This document shows positions 1 through 9,409 of a stretch of 64,000 nt of DNA, one piece after another. This DNA comes from Phycisphaerales bacterium (GTDB lineage Bacteria > Planctomycetota > Phycisphaerae > Phycisphaerales > SM1A02). The first letter of the stretch is position 1; every line of letters starts with the position of its first letter. The stretch is from positions 684,501 to 748,500 of the forward strand of contig JAJDDB010000027.1 of the NCBI GenBank assembly GCA_029260575.1, read 5' to 3'. Under the pieces are notes generated by a model. The model did no database searches. It saw only the letters and a list, made by a program, of their open reading frames with translations, and was not told where the DNA came from. The position numbers and the translations under genes are program-made.

Positions 1-154
1 GCTGAGCTACGAGCGCTTGCACAACAGTTTAGCGGGCGTCGCCACCGATGCCCCATTCCCCGTAGCCGACCATCTCAGCATCTCCACGCACCCATCGCAT
101 CCCCTACCATACCGCTGCTCATACAACCCACATTCACACCGCGAGGCCGCTACC

Positions 155-1852
155 GTGACCACTACGCTGTTTGACTCCCACAAATCCACACTCGAAAACG
201 CGCTCAAAGCCATCCACGAACGCGCCTACTGGAGCGCATACCCAGAAATCCCCAGCGGCAAGATCTATGGCGAAACCGCGCGCGCTGATGGCGAAGCTGC
301 ATTCAAGAGCTACCTCAACAACACCTTCAAACTCGATCAACCCGCTGCCTCCGGAACAGTTGGCAGCGAAAAATCCCCCTTCGGCTTCGACCTCGGCATC
401 TCGTATCCGAAACCCGATATGAATGCGCTCATCAATGCAGCGAAGACCGCGCAGCAACAATGGAAAAAAGCGTCTATCGAAGACCGCACCGGAATCTGCC
501 TCGAGATTTTGCACCGGCTCAATCAGCGTAGTTTCGAGATGGCCTTTGCGATCATGCACACGACCGGCCAGGGATTCATGATGGCATTCCAAGCAGGCGG
601 GCCGCACGCACAGGATCGCGGGCTTGAAGCCGTTGCCTACAGCTATGCAGCAATGACGCAGGCACCGCATCAGACGACATGGACCAAGCGCGTCTCCAAA
701 GATGATTCGGTCACGCTCAACAAGACCTTCCACATCGTTCCCCGTGGGCTCGGCATCGTCATCGGTTGTTCAACGTTCCCCACGTGGAACAGCTACCCCG
801 GCCTCTTTGCATCGCTTGCCACTGGCAACGCAGTCATCGTGAAACCTCATCCCGGCGCAATCCTGCCGCTGGCCATCACCGTGCAGATCGCTCGTGATGT
901 ACTAAAGGAACAGGGCTTTGACTCCAACGTCATCACGCTTGCAGCAGATGCCGCCGACGCTCCGATTACCAAGAAACTCGTCACCAACCCAGCCGTCGGC
1001 ATCATCGATTACACAGGCGGCAACGCCTTCGGCAACTGGATCGAAGACAATGCCAGACACGCATCAGTCTTCACCGAAAAGGCCGGCGTCAATCCGGCGG
1101 TCATCCACTCAACCGACAACCTCCGCGCAATGACCGGCAACCTTGCGTTCAGTCTCTCGCTGTACTCCGGGCAGATGTGTACCACCACACAAAACATCTT
1201 CATCCCATCCGCCGGCATCGAAACCGACAAAGGGCACCTGAGCTTCGATGATGCAGCAGGTGCAATCGTCAAAGCCCTCGACTGGCTGCTCGGCGATCCC
1301 AAACGCGGCGCAGAAATTCTCGGCGCGATTCAAAACCAGAGCACAGCCGATCGTATTGATGCAGTAAAGAAAGACGGCGGCGATGTATTGCGCGAATCCA
1401 CGCCGGTCGAGAACGAATACTTCCCCGATGCACGAGTCTGTTCGCCGATGGTGCTCAGAGTCAAAGCAGGCGATGAGAAACTGTATATGCGCGAAACGTT
1501 CGGCCCGATCGTGTACATGATTGAAACCAAAGACACCAACGAAGCCATCGAACTTGCCGCCCGCTGCGCACGGGAACAAGGCGCGCTCACTGCAGCGGTA
1601 TATTCCACTGACAGCAATGTACTTGCCAAGGCTGAAGATGCGCTTATCGAAGCCGGCGTACCCGTCAGTTGTAATCTCACCGGGCAGATTTACGTGAACC
1701 AGTCCGCCGCCTTCAGCGACTACCACGTCAGCGGCGCAAACCCCGCAGGCAACGCAACACTCTGCGATCTGGCGTATGTCGTCCCGCGCTTCCGCTTCGT
1801 GCAAAGCCGAGTGCCCGTACCGGCCGCAACACCCGCAGCTGCAAACGCCTGA
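155..1852 (+). CDS. paaN: Phenylacetate-degradation aldehyde dehydrogenase PaaN
   Basis: This 565-residue protein belongs to the PaaN branch of the aldehyde dehydrogenase superfamily, which oxidises the semialdehyde formed after ring opening in the aerobic phenylacetyl-CoA pathway. The nucleophile motif YSGQMCTTTQN carries the expected cysteine, and FTEKAGVNPAV the upstream glutamate. No MaoC hydratase domain follows, so it is PaaN rather than bifunctional PaaZ. The frame is open to the window edge, but I place the start at GTG 155: a GAGG lies 8 bases upstream and the protein then begins like its family (LFDSHKSTLENAL). paaY follows 140 bases downstream on the same strand. Confidence 0.88.
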   Translation: MTTTLFDSHKSTLENALKAIHERAYWSAYPEIPSGKIYGETARADGEAAFKSYLNNTFKLDQPAASGTVGSEKSPFGFDLGISYPKPDMNALINAAKTAQQQWKKASIEDRTGICLEILHRLNQRSFEMAFAIMHTTGQGFMMAFQAGGPHAQDRGLEAVAYSYAAMTQAPHQTTWTKRVSKDDSVTLNKTFHIVPRGLGIVIGCSTFPTWNSYPGLFASLATGNAVIVKPHPGAILPLAITVQIARDVLKEQGFDSNVITLAADAADAPITKKLVTNPAVGIIDYTGGNAFGNWIEDNARHASVFTEKAGVNPAVIHSTDNLRAMTGNLAFSLSLYSGQMCTTTQNIFIPSAGIETDKGHLSFDDAAGAIVKALDWLLGDPKRGAEILGAIQNQSTADRIDAVKKDGGDVLRESTPVENEYFPDARVCSPMVLRVKAGDEKLYMRETFGPIVYMIETKDTNEAIELAARCAREQGALTAAVYSTDSNVLAKAEDALIEAGVPVSCNLTGQIYVNQSAAFSDYHVSGANPAGNATLCDLAYVVPRFRFVQSRVPVPAATPAAANA

Positions 1853-1905
1853 TTCCGTTCAATTGCGCACATGGCGACACGGTGGCTCGGCCGCTTCAGC
1901 GACCT

Positions 1906-1933
1906 GCGCGACCTCCGGTCGCGGCTTTCTGAC
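1906..1933 (-). repeat. Palindromic intergenic repeat, copy 1
   Basis: Read on the minus strand this 28-base stretch begins GTCAGAAAGCCGCGACCG and continues into GGTCGCGC, so its centre folds as GCGACC/GGTCGC. It matches 10989-11016 at 26 of 28 positions. It lies between paaN and paaY. Confidence 0.6.
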
Positions 1934-1992
1934 AACTCCAACCCCCTGAGTTCCCTCCGCGCTCACCGCGTCTCTGCGGTACATTCTCACTC

Positions 1993-2592
1993 ATGCCAAT
2001 TTACCAGTTCGAATCCATCACACCCGTCATCGATGAAACTGCGTGGATTCACCCCACCGCATCCATCATCGGCGATGTCGTCATCGGCCCCGGCTGCCTC
2101 GTCGGCCCCGGCGCTTCGCTGCGCGGTGACATCGGCCGTATCAATCTGCTCGCAGGCTGCAACGTGCAGGACAACTGCATCGTCCACTGCTTTCCGGGCA
2201 AAGATGTCACCATCGAAGAGGACGGCCACATCGGCCACGGCGCAGTCCTGCACGGCTGCACCATCAAGCGCAACGCTATGGTCGGCATGAACGCGGTCAT
2301 CATGGATGACTCAATCATCGGTGAAGACAGTTTCGTCGCAGCTATGGCATTCGTGAAAGCCAACACAATCGTGCAGCCGCGCACACTCGTCGCAGGTATC
2401 CCCGCAAAAGTCATGCGCGAACTGACCGATCAGGAAATCGCCTGGAAATCCGAAGGCACCGGCCACTACCAACACCTCGCCCGCAGATACTTGGCCACCG
2501 CAAAGCAAACCCAGCCGATGCGCGCGATGACCGACAAGCGCAGCGCCCAGCGCGTACCCGATCTGCTTTACAAACCCAAACACGAGAAATAG
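1993..2592 (+). CDS. paaY: PaaY-like hexapeptide-repeat protein (gamma carbonic anhydrase fold)
   Basis: The 199-residue protein has the left-handed beta-helix repeat pattern (IGDVVIGPGCLVGPGASLRGD) and the metal-binding histidines of gamma carbonic anhydrases (HCF... then GHIGHGAVLHGC). The C-terminal half, with AGIPAKVMRELTDQEI and an extended tail, fits PaaY, a thioesterase described in E. coli as removing dead-end CoA esters of phenylacetate breakdown. Its place directly after paaN supports that role over a generic carbonic anhydrase. No clear Shine-Dalgarno precedes the ATG. An intrinsic terminator follows 13 bases after the stop codon. Confidence 0.85.
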   Translation: MPIYQFESITPVIDETAWIHPTASIIGDVVIGPGCLVGPGASLRGDIGRINLLAGCNVQDNCIVHCFPGKDVTIEEDGHIGHGAVLHGCTIKRNAMVGMNAVIMDDSIIGEDSFVAAMAFVKANTIVQPRTLVAGIPAKVMRELTDQEIAWKSEGTGHYQHLARRYLATAKQTQPMRAMTDKRSAQRVPDLLYKPKHEK

Positions 2593-2605
2593 ACACAACA
2601 CATAG

Positions 2606-2630
2606 CCCCGGGATTGCCCGGGGTCTTATA
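2606..2630 (+). terminator. Intrinsic terminator after paaY
   Basis: CCCCGGG and CCCGGGG pair perfectly around an ATTG loop, followed by TCTTATATATT. It overlaps the end of the convergent lpdA gene by a few bases. The tail is U-rich only in the plus direction. Confidence 0.8.
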
Positions 2631-4011
2631 TATTCCGAGCGGTCTCACTCAGCAATTCACACGTCGTCGGATGCGGATGAATGGTCAGCGCCAGATCCGT
2701 CACTGTTGCGCCCATCTCGATCGCCAGCGCCGCTTCGCCGATCATCTCCGCAGCATTTGGGCCGACTATCCCCACGCCGATCACGAACTCTGACGCTTCA
2801 TCGCAGATGATTTTCGTCATACCCTCGGTGCGCTTCATACTGGCAGCCCGTCCTGAGGCGCCCCACGGCGTTTTCTTGACGGTGATCGCGCGCCCCGCCT
2901 GTTTCGCTGCCGCCTCCGTCACACCGCACCACGCAACATTCGGATCGGTAAACACAACCATCGGCACCGCCTGCGCATCAAAGCCGCTCTCCCAACCTGC
3001 TGCGACTTCCGCAGCAACGCGTCCCTGCGCGATCGCTTTATCCGCAAGAAAACCCGGCCCTGTCACATCACCAACCGCAAAAATGCGCGGGTCTGTCGTG
3101 CGCAGCTGTTCATCAATCTGAAGAAATCCATCATCGCCCCTGCGCACCGATGTTTTTTCCAAACCCAGTTTGTCGGTGCGCCCTGCTCGCCCGGTGACAT
3201 TCACAATCACATCAAACAACTCACGGCTCGGCGGCGTTGTTGCTTCATACCGAACGTGCATGCCTGCATCTGTTTCATCAACACCCGTAACCAAGCACCC
3301 GAAACACAATTCAGACAATTCGTTTTTCATTGTTCGCACAAGCGGCCTCACAAGATCTTCATCAGCATCCGGCAGCACGCGCTCGCACTCAGTCACCAGC
3401 GTGACCTGCGAACCCAACCCGGCATAGATCATTGCGATTTCCACTGCGGAATACTCATTGCCTATGACTAACATTCTCTCGGGAACTTCAGGCAGGTGCA
3501 TCGCATCGGACGGCCGCCACACGCACTGCATCGAAAACGGCAGCACTTCATGCTCGCGATCCAACGTTCCGGTCGCAATGATCGCCCGACGAAAATGTAA
3601 TCGTGTCGTGTTGCCGTTCGTCACCGTCACATTGCGCGAGTCATCGAACTTCGCAAGCCCCGAAACGGATTCAACTTTGAGCTTTGTCGCAAGCCCGCTA
3701 AGCCCCCTGGCAAGTTGCTTGACAGTTCCCGACAACGACTCGCGCAATGCATCTATGTCAATAGTCGGAGCCCCGAACGTAATGCCAAAATCTTTGGCGC
3801 GTTCCGCCTGGCGAATGCACTGCACCGCATGCAGCAGAGTTTTTGACGGAATGCAGCCATCATGCAGGCACGCACCGCCCAGCGCATCCCGATCGTCGAC
3901 AATCGTGACCCGCTGGCCGAGTTCAGCAGCGCGAAACGCAGCGGAATACCCGCCCGGCCCGCCGCCGATGACGACGACATCTGTTTCCTGACTGAATGAT
4001 CCGACAACCAT
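2626..4011 (-). CDS. lpdA: Dihydrolipoamide dehydrogenase (E3)
   Basis: This 461-residue flavoprotein reoxidises the dihydrolipoyl arm of the E2 subunit, using FAD and NAD. The FAD-binding VVVIGGGPGGYSAAFRAA, the redox disulfide GGACLHDGCIPSKTLL, the second nucleotide-binding region (MLVIGNEYSAVEIAMIY), the FAD contact IFAVGDVTGPG and the C-terminal active-site histidine segment LTIHPHPTTCELL are all visible. I use ATG 4011, because the frame upstream adds an odd 11-residue extension. It is the last gene of the minus-strand 2-oxoacid dehydrogenase cluster, after a small zinc-ribbon membrane protein. Confidence 0.93.
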   Translation of the reverse strand: MVVGSFSQETDVVVIGGGPGGYSAAFRAAELGQRVTIVDDRDALGGACLHDGCIPSKTLLHAVQCIRQAERAKDFGITFGAPTIDIDALRESLSGTVKQLARGLSGLATKLKVESVSGLAKFDDSRNVTVTNGNTTRLHFRRAIIATGTLDREHEVLPFSMQCVWRPSDAMHLPEVPERMLVIGNEYSAVEIAMIYAGLGSQVTLVTECERVLPDADEDLVRPLVRTMKNELSELCFGCLVTGVDETDAGMHVRYEATTPPSRELFDVIVNVTGRAGRTDKLGLEKTSVRRGDDGFLQIDEQLRTTDPRIFAVGDVTGPGFLADKAIAQGRVAAEVAAGWESGFDAQAVPMVVFTDPNVAWCGVTEAAAKQAGRAITVKKTPWGASGRAASMKRTEGMTKIICDEASEFVIGVGIVGPNAAEMIGEAALAIEMGATVTDLALTIHPHPTTCELLSETARNI

Positions 4012-4050
4012 GATGAATCCAGCATACCGGATCGCGAGCGTCAAGACAGA

Positions 4051-4626
4051 TCAGATCCACGTCTCCGTCGGCTCGGTCGGCGGCGCTGCCCCAACCGCAG
4101 GGCGCAACGCAAATCCACATTCCAAACACCGTCGGGCGTGTCTCGGTTGCGTGCGCAGATTGTTGCCGCATTCCGGACAGTGATTCCGTTTGATCAATCG
4201 TTGCCGCTGGGGTCGCCCCACGTTGTAGATCACGATGACGCCGGCAATGTTCATGACAAACGTCACGCCGGCAGCAATTATGACCAGGAACATAGTGCCT
4301 CCCTTGCCCGTCCAGATTGCAAGGAAGAGGAGACCTATCCCAAACGGCACGGTGATGGCTGAATACGCGAGAACTATTGGGCACAGTGCCAGGTACACAA
4401 AGCATCCGACCGGTTGTCCAATCGCAACGAGCACCGGCCCTATTGCAATCATCAGATAGAACAACACCTCGCAGACAGACTGCACATCAAATGCACTGTT
4501 TCGTATCGTGCCGAGTATCAGAAACCCGAGCACAGCCGCATTGCAGAACGCAAGTCCCCAGACAAACACTCGGCTCGCCCGAGACAAGTGCAGCTTCTGA
4601 TCAGAATTCACCCACGCCAGTTTCAC
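4051..4626 (-). CDS. Small zinc-ribbon membrane protein of unknown function
   Basis: I do not recognise a named family. The 191-residue protein has about four hydrophobic segments (VFVWGLAFCNAAVLGFLIL, VLFYLMIAIGPVLVAIG and two more up to about residue 130). A cytoplasmic zinc ribbon follows: CPECGNNLRTQPRHARRCLECG, where two CxxC pairs could hold one zinc. The layout is shared with proteins at 11041-11754 and 32664-33332 and, reversed, at 40373-41278. It lies between the E2 and E3 genes of the dehydrogenase operon, on the same strand with gaps under 80 bases, so it is probably co-transcribed. A link to that enzyme is not shown. Confidence 0.75.
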   Translation of the reverse strand: MKLAWVNSDQKLHLSRASRVFVWGLAFCNAAVLGFLILGTIRNSAFDVQSVCEVLFYLMIAIGPVLVAIGQPVGCFVYLALCPIVLAYSAITVPFGIGLLFLAIWTGKGGTMFLVIIAAGVTFVMNIAGVIVIYNVGRPQRQRLIKRNHCPECGNNLRTQPRHARRCLECGFALRPAVGAAPPTEPTETWI

Positions 4627-4700
4627 AACCCGTTCCGATCACCGAGGATGCTGAATACCTATCCACTCTTGCGCCTCTGTGTTCTCTGTGGTGAATTGCC

Positions 4701-6023
4701 TTACAACATCACCCGCGCTGGATTCTCCAGATCAGCAATGATGAACTGCATGAACGCGACCTCATCGGCGCCGTCAATAATGCGATGATCAAATGACAAG
4801 CTCAACGGCTGAATGAGGCGCGGCACGATCGAATCGCCGATCACCCACGGCTGTTTTCGTCCTCGCCCCAATGCCAGCACGGCAGACTGCCCCGGCGAAA
4901 CGATCGGCGTTGAATAGCGACTCCCGCCCATTGCCCCCGCATTGGAAATCGTAAACGTCCCGCCACGCGTATCGGCAACCGAGAATCCCGCACTGCGCGC
5001 CTGCTCAGCCATGCCATCGAGCGCTTCAGCAATATCCAGCACACCCAACTGATCGGAATTACGAATCACCGGAGCAACCAAACCCCGCTGCGTATGCACA
5101 CCGATCGCGATACTTACATAGCGTCGGTACACAATCTCGCCTGCGTCGGCATCAAATACCGCATTGAAAATCGGGAACCGCTGCAGCGCCCGCGCCACCG
5201 CACGAATCGCAAACGGCAAGACGCGCAATTTGCGGTTCGGATCATTTTCGTACACATACCCACGCCGGAGTGCATCCAACTCAGTGATATCCGCATCGTC
5301 GCTGTCGGTGACATGCGGCACTGTCGTAATCGACTGCACCATGTTTCGGCCGATTGTCCGCCTGGCCATACTGATCGGCACCCGCCGCGTCGCGCCATGT
5401 GCATCAGAATCATCCGTACCGCCCGAAAGCGCCGTCACCGCCATCGGCCGCACGACCGATTGCGATGGAAAATCCCCACGCGACGGTGCCACCAGCCGAT
5501 CCACCCCGGCATCACTCGCCGTGACAGCGCCTCCGACAGCGCCCCCGCCGCTTGCTGCATCCGTCACATCCCGCATGGTTACCCGCCCGCTCGGTCCACT
5601 GCCGATGACTGTATTGATATCAACAACAAGCTCGCGGGCCTTCTTCCGCACTGCGGGCGAAGCCGGTTTGATCCCGCCATTGCTCGGCATCGTCACGCTA
5701 GTCGTTGCACTGCGCGGCGCAGCTGCCCTCGCGCTTTCGCCGCGTGCCGTCTTCGCCTTCTCTCCTGAACCCGTCGCCCCTGTGGCACCACCATCAAACG
5801 TAAACATCACATCTCCGACGTTGACAATCTGCTGTTCCTTCACATGCACATTCAGCAGCGTCCCCGTATACGGTGAGGGAATTTCAACCGCAGCCTTATC
5901 TGTCTCCACTTCGATAAGCGGCTGATCTTCCAGCACCTGCTGCCCTTCAGACACCAGCACACGAATGATCTGCCCCTCGTGTACACCTTCGCCAAGATCA
6001 GGAAGTTTGAACTGTCGAGTCAT
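4701..6023 (-). CDS. pdhC: Dihydrolipoamide acyltransferase (E2)
   Basis: The 440-residue E2 core has one N-terminal lipoyl domain (KLPDLGEGVHEGQI, lysine in ETDKAAVE), an alanine/threonine-rich linker, a peripheral subunit-binding domain near residue 125 (PAVRKKARELVVDI, GPSGRVTMRDV) and a C-terminal catalytic domain ending SLSFDHRIIDGADEV, with the catalytic histidine and aspartate. ATG 6023 is chosen because the lipoyl domain starts directly after it; upstream codons look non-coding. The substrate (pyruvate or branched-chain 2-oxoacid) cannot be settled from sequence alone. It follows E1 beta in the operon. Confidence 0.92.
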   Translation of the reverse strand: MTRQFKLPDLGEGVHEGQIIRVLVSEGQQVLEDQPLIEVETDKAAVEIPSPYTGTLLNVHVKEQQIVNVGDVMFTFDGGATGATGSGEKAKTARGESARAAAPRSATTSVTMPSNGGIKPASPAVRKKARELVVDINTVIGSGPSGRVTMRDVTDAASGGGAVGGAVTASDAGVDRLVAPSRGDFPSQSVVRPMAVTALSGGTDDSDAHGATRRVPISMARRTIGRNMVQSITTVPHVTDSDDADITELDALRRGYVYENDPNRKLRVLPFAIRAVARALQRFPIFNAVFDADAGEIVYRRYVSIAIGVHTQRGLVAPVIRNSDQLGVLDIAEALDGMAEQARSAGFSVADTRGGTFTISNAGAMGGSRYSTPIVSPGQSAVLALGRGRKQPWVIGDSIVPRLIQPLSLSFDHRIIDGADEVAFMQFIIADLENPARVML

Positions 6024-6115
6024 GAGAATACACCACAAGATTTCATCGCAGAGAACACCGAAGAATTGCAAAGTCAGGGATATTTGGCTTTCACGTTATT
6101 GGCTTTCCTCAATGT

Positions 6116-7099
6116 TCACTCCCACGCCACCGTTTCCTGCACCGCCTCAATGATCGTGTCGGCATCCGGCAGGTAATGCTGCTCCACCTGAAAATACGGG
6201 AAGTGAATGTCATACCCCGTTACCCGGCGAATCGGCGCACACAGAAATTCAAACGCATGTTCATTCAATCGTGCAATGATTTCCGCTGCGATGCCGCACG
6301 TGCGCGGGCCTTCGTGTACCACTACGCACCGCCCTGTCTTGCGCACGGATTCCGCAAGTGTCTGCGTATCCATCGGCGAGATGCTCAGCAGATCAATCAA
6401 TTCAACATCAACGTTGTGCAGGTCAGCAAGATCGTCCACAGCCTCCCGAGCAGGCCGCATCATCGCGCCGTATGCGATCATTGTGACATCACTTCCTTCG
6501 CGCACGACCTCCGCCTTGCCGATTTCAATCGGCTCCGGCTCTTCAGGCACATCTTCACGAAACGCGCGGTACACCGCCTTGGGTTCGTAGAACACAACCG
6601 GGTCCGGATCGTTGATCGCAGCATGCAGCAGCGCCCGGGCATTGCGCGGGCCGCTCGGAATCACGCACTTCAATCCGGGCGTGTGTGCCCAATACGCCTC
6701 GCGTGATTCACTGTGATGTTCCACCGCCCGAATCCCGCCGCCATACGGCGCACGCAAGACCATGCCAACCGTATACCTGCCGCGCGAGCGATTGCGCAAT
6801 CGGGCCATGTTCTGTTCGATCTGATCAAACGCCTGCATCGTGAAGCCGGAAAACTGAATTTCCGCCACCGGCTTCAAGCCGTAGATCGCCATGCCGACCG
6901 CGGTTCCGATGATCGCGTTCTCCGCCAGCGGTGTATCAAGCACGCGCAATTCACCGTACTTGTCGCGCAGGCCCTTGGTGACACGAAACACACCGCCATT
7001 GACGCCGATGTCTTCGCCCATCACGACGACATCGTTATCTGCTGCCATGTTCTGATCGAGCGCGAGGTTCAGCGCTTCAACCATTGTGCATTGCGCCAT
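6116..7099 (-). CDS. pdhB: 2-oxoacid dehydrogenase E1 component, beta subunit
   Basis: The 327-residue protein is the beta chain of a heterotetrameric thiamine-diphosphate E1. The family marks VVVMGEDIGVNGGVFRVTKG, DTPLAENAIIGTAVGMA, QFSGFTMQAFDQIE and the C-terminal IRRVTGYD are present. Its ATG shares one base with the stop codon of the preceding hydrolase gene (TGATG), which suggests translational coupling. With E1 alpha, E2 and E3 encoded nearby, a complete complex can be assembled from this cluster. Confidence 0.92.
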   Translation of the reverse strand: MAQCTMVEALNLALDQNMAADNDVVVMGEDIGVNGGVFRVTKGLRDKYGELRVLDTPLAENAIIGTAVGMAIYGLKPVAEIQFSGFTMQAFDQIEQNMARLRNRSRGRYTVGMVLRAPYGGGIRAVEHHSESREAYWAHTPGLKCVIPSGPRNARALLHAAINDPDPVVFYEPKAVYRAFREDVPEEPEPIEIGKAEVVREGSDVTMIAYGAMMRPAREAVDDLADLHNVDVELIDLLSISPMDTQTLAESVRKTGRCVVVHEGPRTCGIAAEIIARLNEHAFEFLCAPIRRVTGYDIHFPYFQVEQHYLPDADTIIEAVQETVAWE

Positions 7100-7968
7100 C
7101 AGTCATCCTTCTCGTTGATTTTGACGTGCCCAATCATCGCGCCAGCCTGTTCGCTCATCGCACTACCCCACAGTGCCGGCTTGCGGTCAGGCAGGGTAAA
7201 AATCTCATCGAAGAATACCATCATGTGTTGCCACGCCCGCCGCGCTGCATCTGCGTTGTACGCAGCACCTTTGGATGGATCATCACCTGCACCGCGCTGC
7301 GTGAATCCATGCACCGCGCCGCCGTAGGCAATCATCTGCCAATCCACGCCGGCTGCCTTCATTTCACTCGTAAACGCCTGAATATCATCCGCAGGTACAT
7401 ACGGGTCGTCTGCGCCATGTAACACGAGCACCCGCGCTGAAATGTCGCCCGCTTCAGCCGGTTTCTTCGTACTCAAACCGCCATGCAGACTGACCACGCC
7501 GTTGATTTCAGCCCCACTGCGTGCCAGTTCCAGCACAGTCGTCCCGCCAAAACAAAATCCGATTGCTGCAATGCGATCGTCATCACTCCAACTGTGCTCG
7601 CGCAATTGCGTCAATCCGAGCTGCGCACGCCGGCGCAGCGCATCTGCATTGGCATAGAAAAACCCCGCAGCTGCACTCGCCTCACTGCGATTGGTCGGTC
7701 GATTCTTCACGCCGTACACATCCAGCGCGAATGCAACGAATCCGTCCGATGCCAACCGCCGTGCGGTGTTCTTTTCATGTTCGCCAAGACCCATCCATTG
7801 ATGGCAGATCAGTACCCCCGGCACTTCCTCGGTCAGCGCATCGTCATACGCAAGATATCCCTGCAGCACAGTCTCGCCGTCGTTGTACTCAATTTCCTGC
7901 GTCACCACATCAGCCGACGCGACAGTACCAGCCATGAATATTGAAAGAGCCGCAAATATCTTCTTCAT
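7099..7968 (-). CDS. Exported dienelactone-hydrolase-family protein
   Basis: The 289-residue protein starts with a signal peptide (MKKIFAALSIFMAGTVASA, cleavage expected after ASA) and then shows the dienelactone hydrolase fold: nucleophile GFCFGG, aspartate in VLHGADDPYVP and histidine in GGAVHGFTQ. It is therefore probably an exported serine/cysteine-type hydrolase of unknown substrate. ATG 7968 is preferred over one four codons earlier because it gives a normal signal peptide. Its place inside the dehydrogenase operon, between E1 alpha and E1 beta and coupled to the latter, is unusual for a secreted enzyme. Confidence 0.85.
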   Translation of the reverse strand: MKKIFAALSIFMAGTVASADVVTQEIEYNDGETVLQGYLAYDDALTEEVPGVLICHQWMGLGEHEKNTARRLASDGFVAFALDVYGVKNRPTNRSEASAAAGFFYANADALRRRAQLGLTQLREHSWSDDDRIAAIGFCFGGTTVLELARSGAEINGVVSLHGGLSTKKPAEAGDISARVLVLHGADDPYVPADDIQAFTSEMKAAGVDWQMIAYGGAVHGFTQRGAGDDPSKGAAYNADAARRAWQHMMVFFDEIFTLPDRKPALWGSAMSEQAGAMIGHVKINEKDD

Positions 7969-8029
7969 GTGTTGTTTCATAATCGACTGCCTCCAGAATT
8001 ACGCTGCGCCCTCTGCGTCTGGGCGGAAA

Positions 8030-9214
8030 TCATTCAAGACCCTTGCGTTCAAGCTTGCGCAAATATTCTTCCTTCTGCTCAAGAAGTTCCGCAGGCAGTT
8101 CATCAAACATGTAGTCAAACACCTCGCGCGGATTCGCTCTTGCCCGCTCACGAAACACTTCGCGCGATGCCAAGATTTCCTGCTCGCATTCCTGGCCGAT
8201 GCGCTCGCAGTCAGCTTCGCTTAAAACACCTTTGGTTGCGAGATATGTCTCGAATCTCGCTATCGGGCACTTTGCTTCCCATTGCTTGACCTGCGTTTCA
8301 TCGCGATACACCTTCGGGTCATCCGCAGTGGTGTGCAGACTCATGCGATACGTTTGCGCTTCGATATAGTACGGCCCCTTGCCTGCACGAGCGTGTTCCA
8401 CTGCGCGTTGCGTGGCAACAATCATTGCCAGAATGTCATTGCCATCAACGCGAATCGATTCGATGCCGTACGCCGGCCCGCGCCGGACAAGTTCACGCAC
8501 GCCTGCCTGATTTTCCGAAGGCACGGAAATCGCCCAGCCGTTGTTCTCGCAGACAAATACGCACGGCGCTTTATACACCGCTGCGAAGTTCATCGCCTCT
8601 GCAACGATACCCTGCGATGATGCGCCATCGCCATAGTTCACCAGCATGACATTGTTGTCGCCTCGGCTGCGCATCCCCATCGCCACGCCGACCGCCGGCC
8701 CGACGTGACTGCCGATCACGATCGAAAACGGCAGATCATTGATACCATCTGGAATGGTAAAACCTTCAAAATACCCATCCCACAACAGCATTAACCCATC
8801 GATCGTCCAGCCGCGCCACAGCTGCGCACCGAACGAGCGATACGAAGGCGAATACCAATCATCTTTCGTCAGCGGATACACCTGGCCGATCTGCGTCGCT
8901 TCCTGGCCAAGCCCGGGTGCGAACGTGCCCATCTCACCCTGCCGCTGCATGCGCAACATGCGCTCATCCAACTTGCGCGTCATCACCATAGCGCGATGAA
9001 TTCGCTTCAGCTCAGCTGCTGGCAATTTCGGATCGAGCGCATTATCAACAGTGCCGTTCGCATCAAGAATGCTCAGATCCGTCACGCTGCCAAGATCGAT
9101 TTTGTCCTGCCCCATTGTGCGTGCTGTGCTTCCTGCATCGCCATCCGAATCCAGCGGCGCTGTCATCTCGACCGGTCCCGGTTTTCGACTTCTCGACTTG
9201 CTCGTCGTCGTCAT
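8030..9214 (-). CDS. pdhA: 2-oxoacid dehydrogenase E1 component, alpha subunit
   Basis: This 394-residue thiamine-diphosphate enzyme subunit starts the operon. It has LDERMLRMQRQGEMGTFAPG, the ThDP-binding GDGASSQGIVAEAMNFAAVYK ending at the conserved asparagine motif CENNGWAIS, and the C-terminal YRMSLHTTADDPKVYRD region. The pattern is that of Gram-positive-type pyruvate and branched-chain 2-oxoacid dehydrogenases, not the homodimeric AceE type. An upstream TTG at 9226 is in frame, but ATG 9214 looks better. The first 40 residues are polar and low in complexity. Confidence 0.9.
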   Translation of the reverse strand: MTTTSKSRSRKPGPVEMTAPLDSDGDAGSTARTMGQDKIDLGSVTDLSILDANGTVDNALDPKLPAAELKRIHRAMVMTRKLDERMLRMQRQGEMGTFAPGLGQEATQIGQVYPLTKDDWYSPSYRSFGAQLWRGWTIDGLMLLWDGYFEGFTIPDGINDLPFSIVIGSHVGPAVGVAMGMRSRGDNNVMLVNYGDGASSQGIVAEAMNFAAVYKAPCVFVCENNGWAISVPSENQAGVRELVRRGPAYGIESIRVDGNDILAMIVATQRAVEHARAGKGPYYIEAQTYRMSLHTTADDPKVYRDETQVKQWEAKCPIARFETYLATKGVLSEADCERIGQECEQEILASREVFRERARANPREVFDYMFDELPAELLEQKEEYLRKLERKGLE

Positions 9215-9409
9215 GATTTCGCTCAATATTGAGTTCAGATACTCGTTGTCGATTGGCGTTTCAGAAAACGCTCCGAATCCACAACCATCGTATGAACGCA
9301 GACAGCTTCATGCCAGTTCGCAGCATGTTCGTGTCGCCCTGTTCACAAATATGAGTAACCGGCACAACCTCACGCATTCTGCGCCGCTTCTCCGCTTCAA
9401 CAATCCGGT

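Noticed and set aside
1109-1804. Long minus-strand frames inside paaN and inside most other genes
   Set aside because: They are shadows of GC-rich coding genes in other frames and have no ribosome binding sites or family features.
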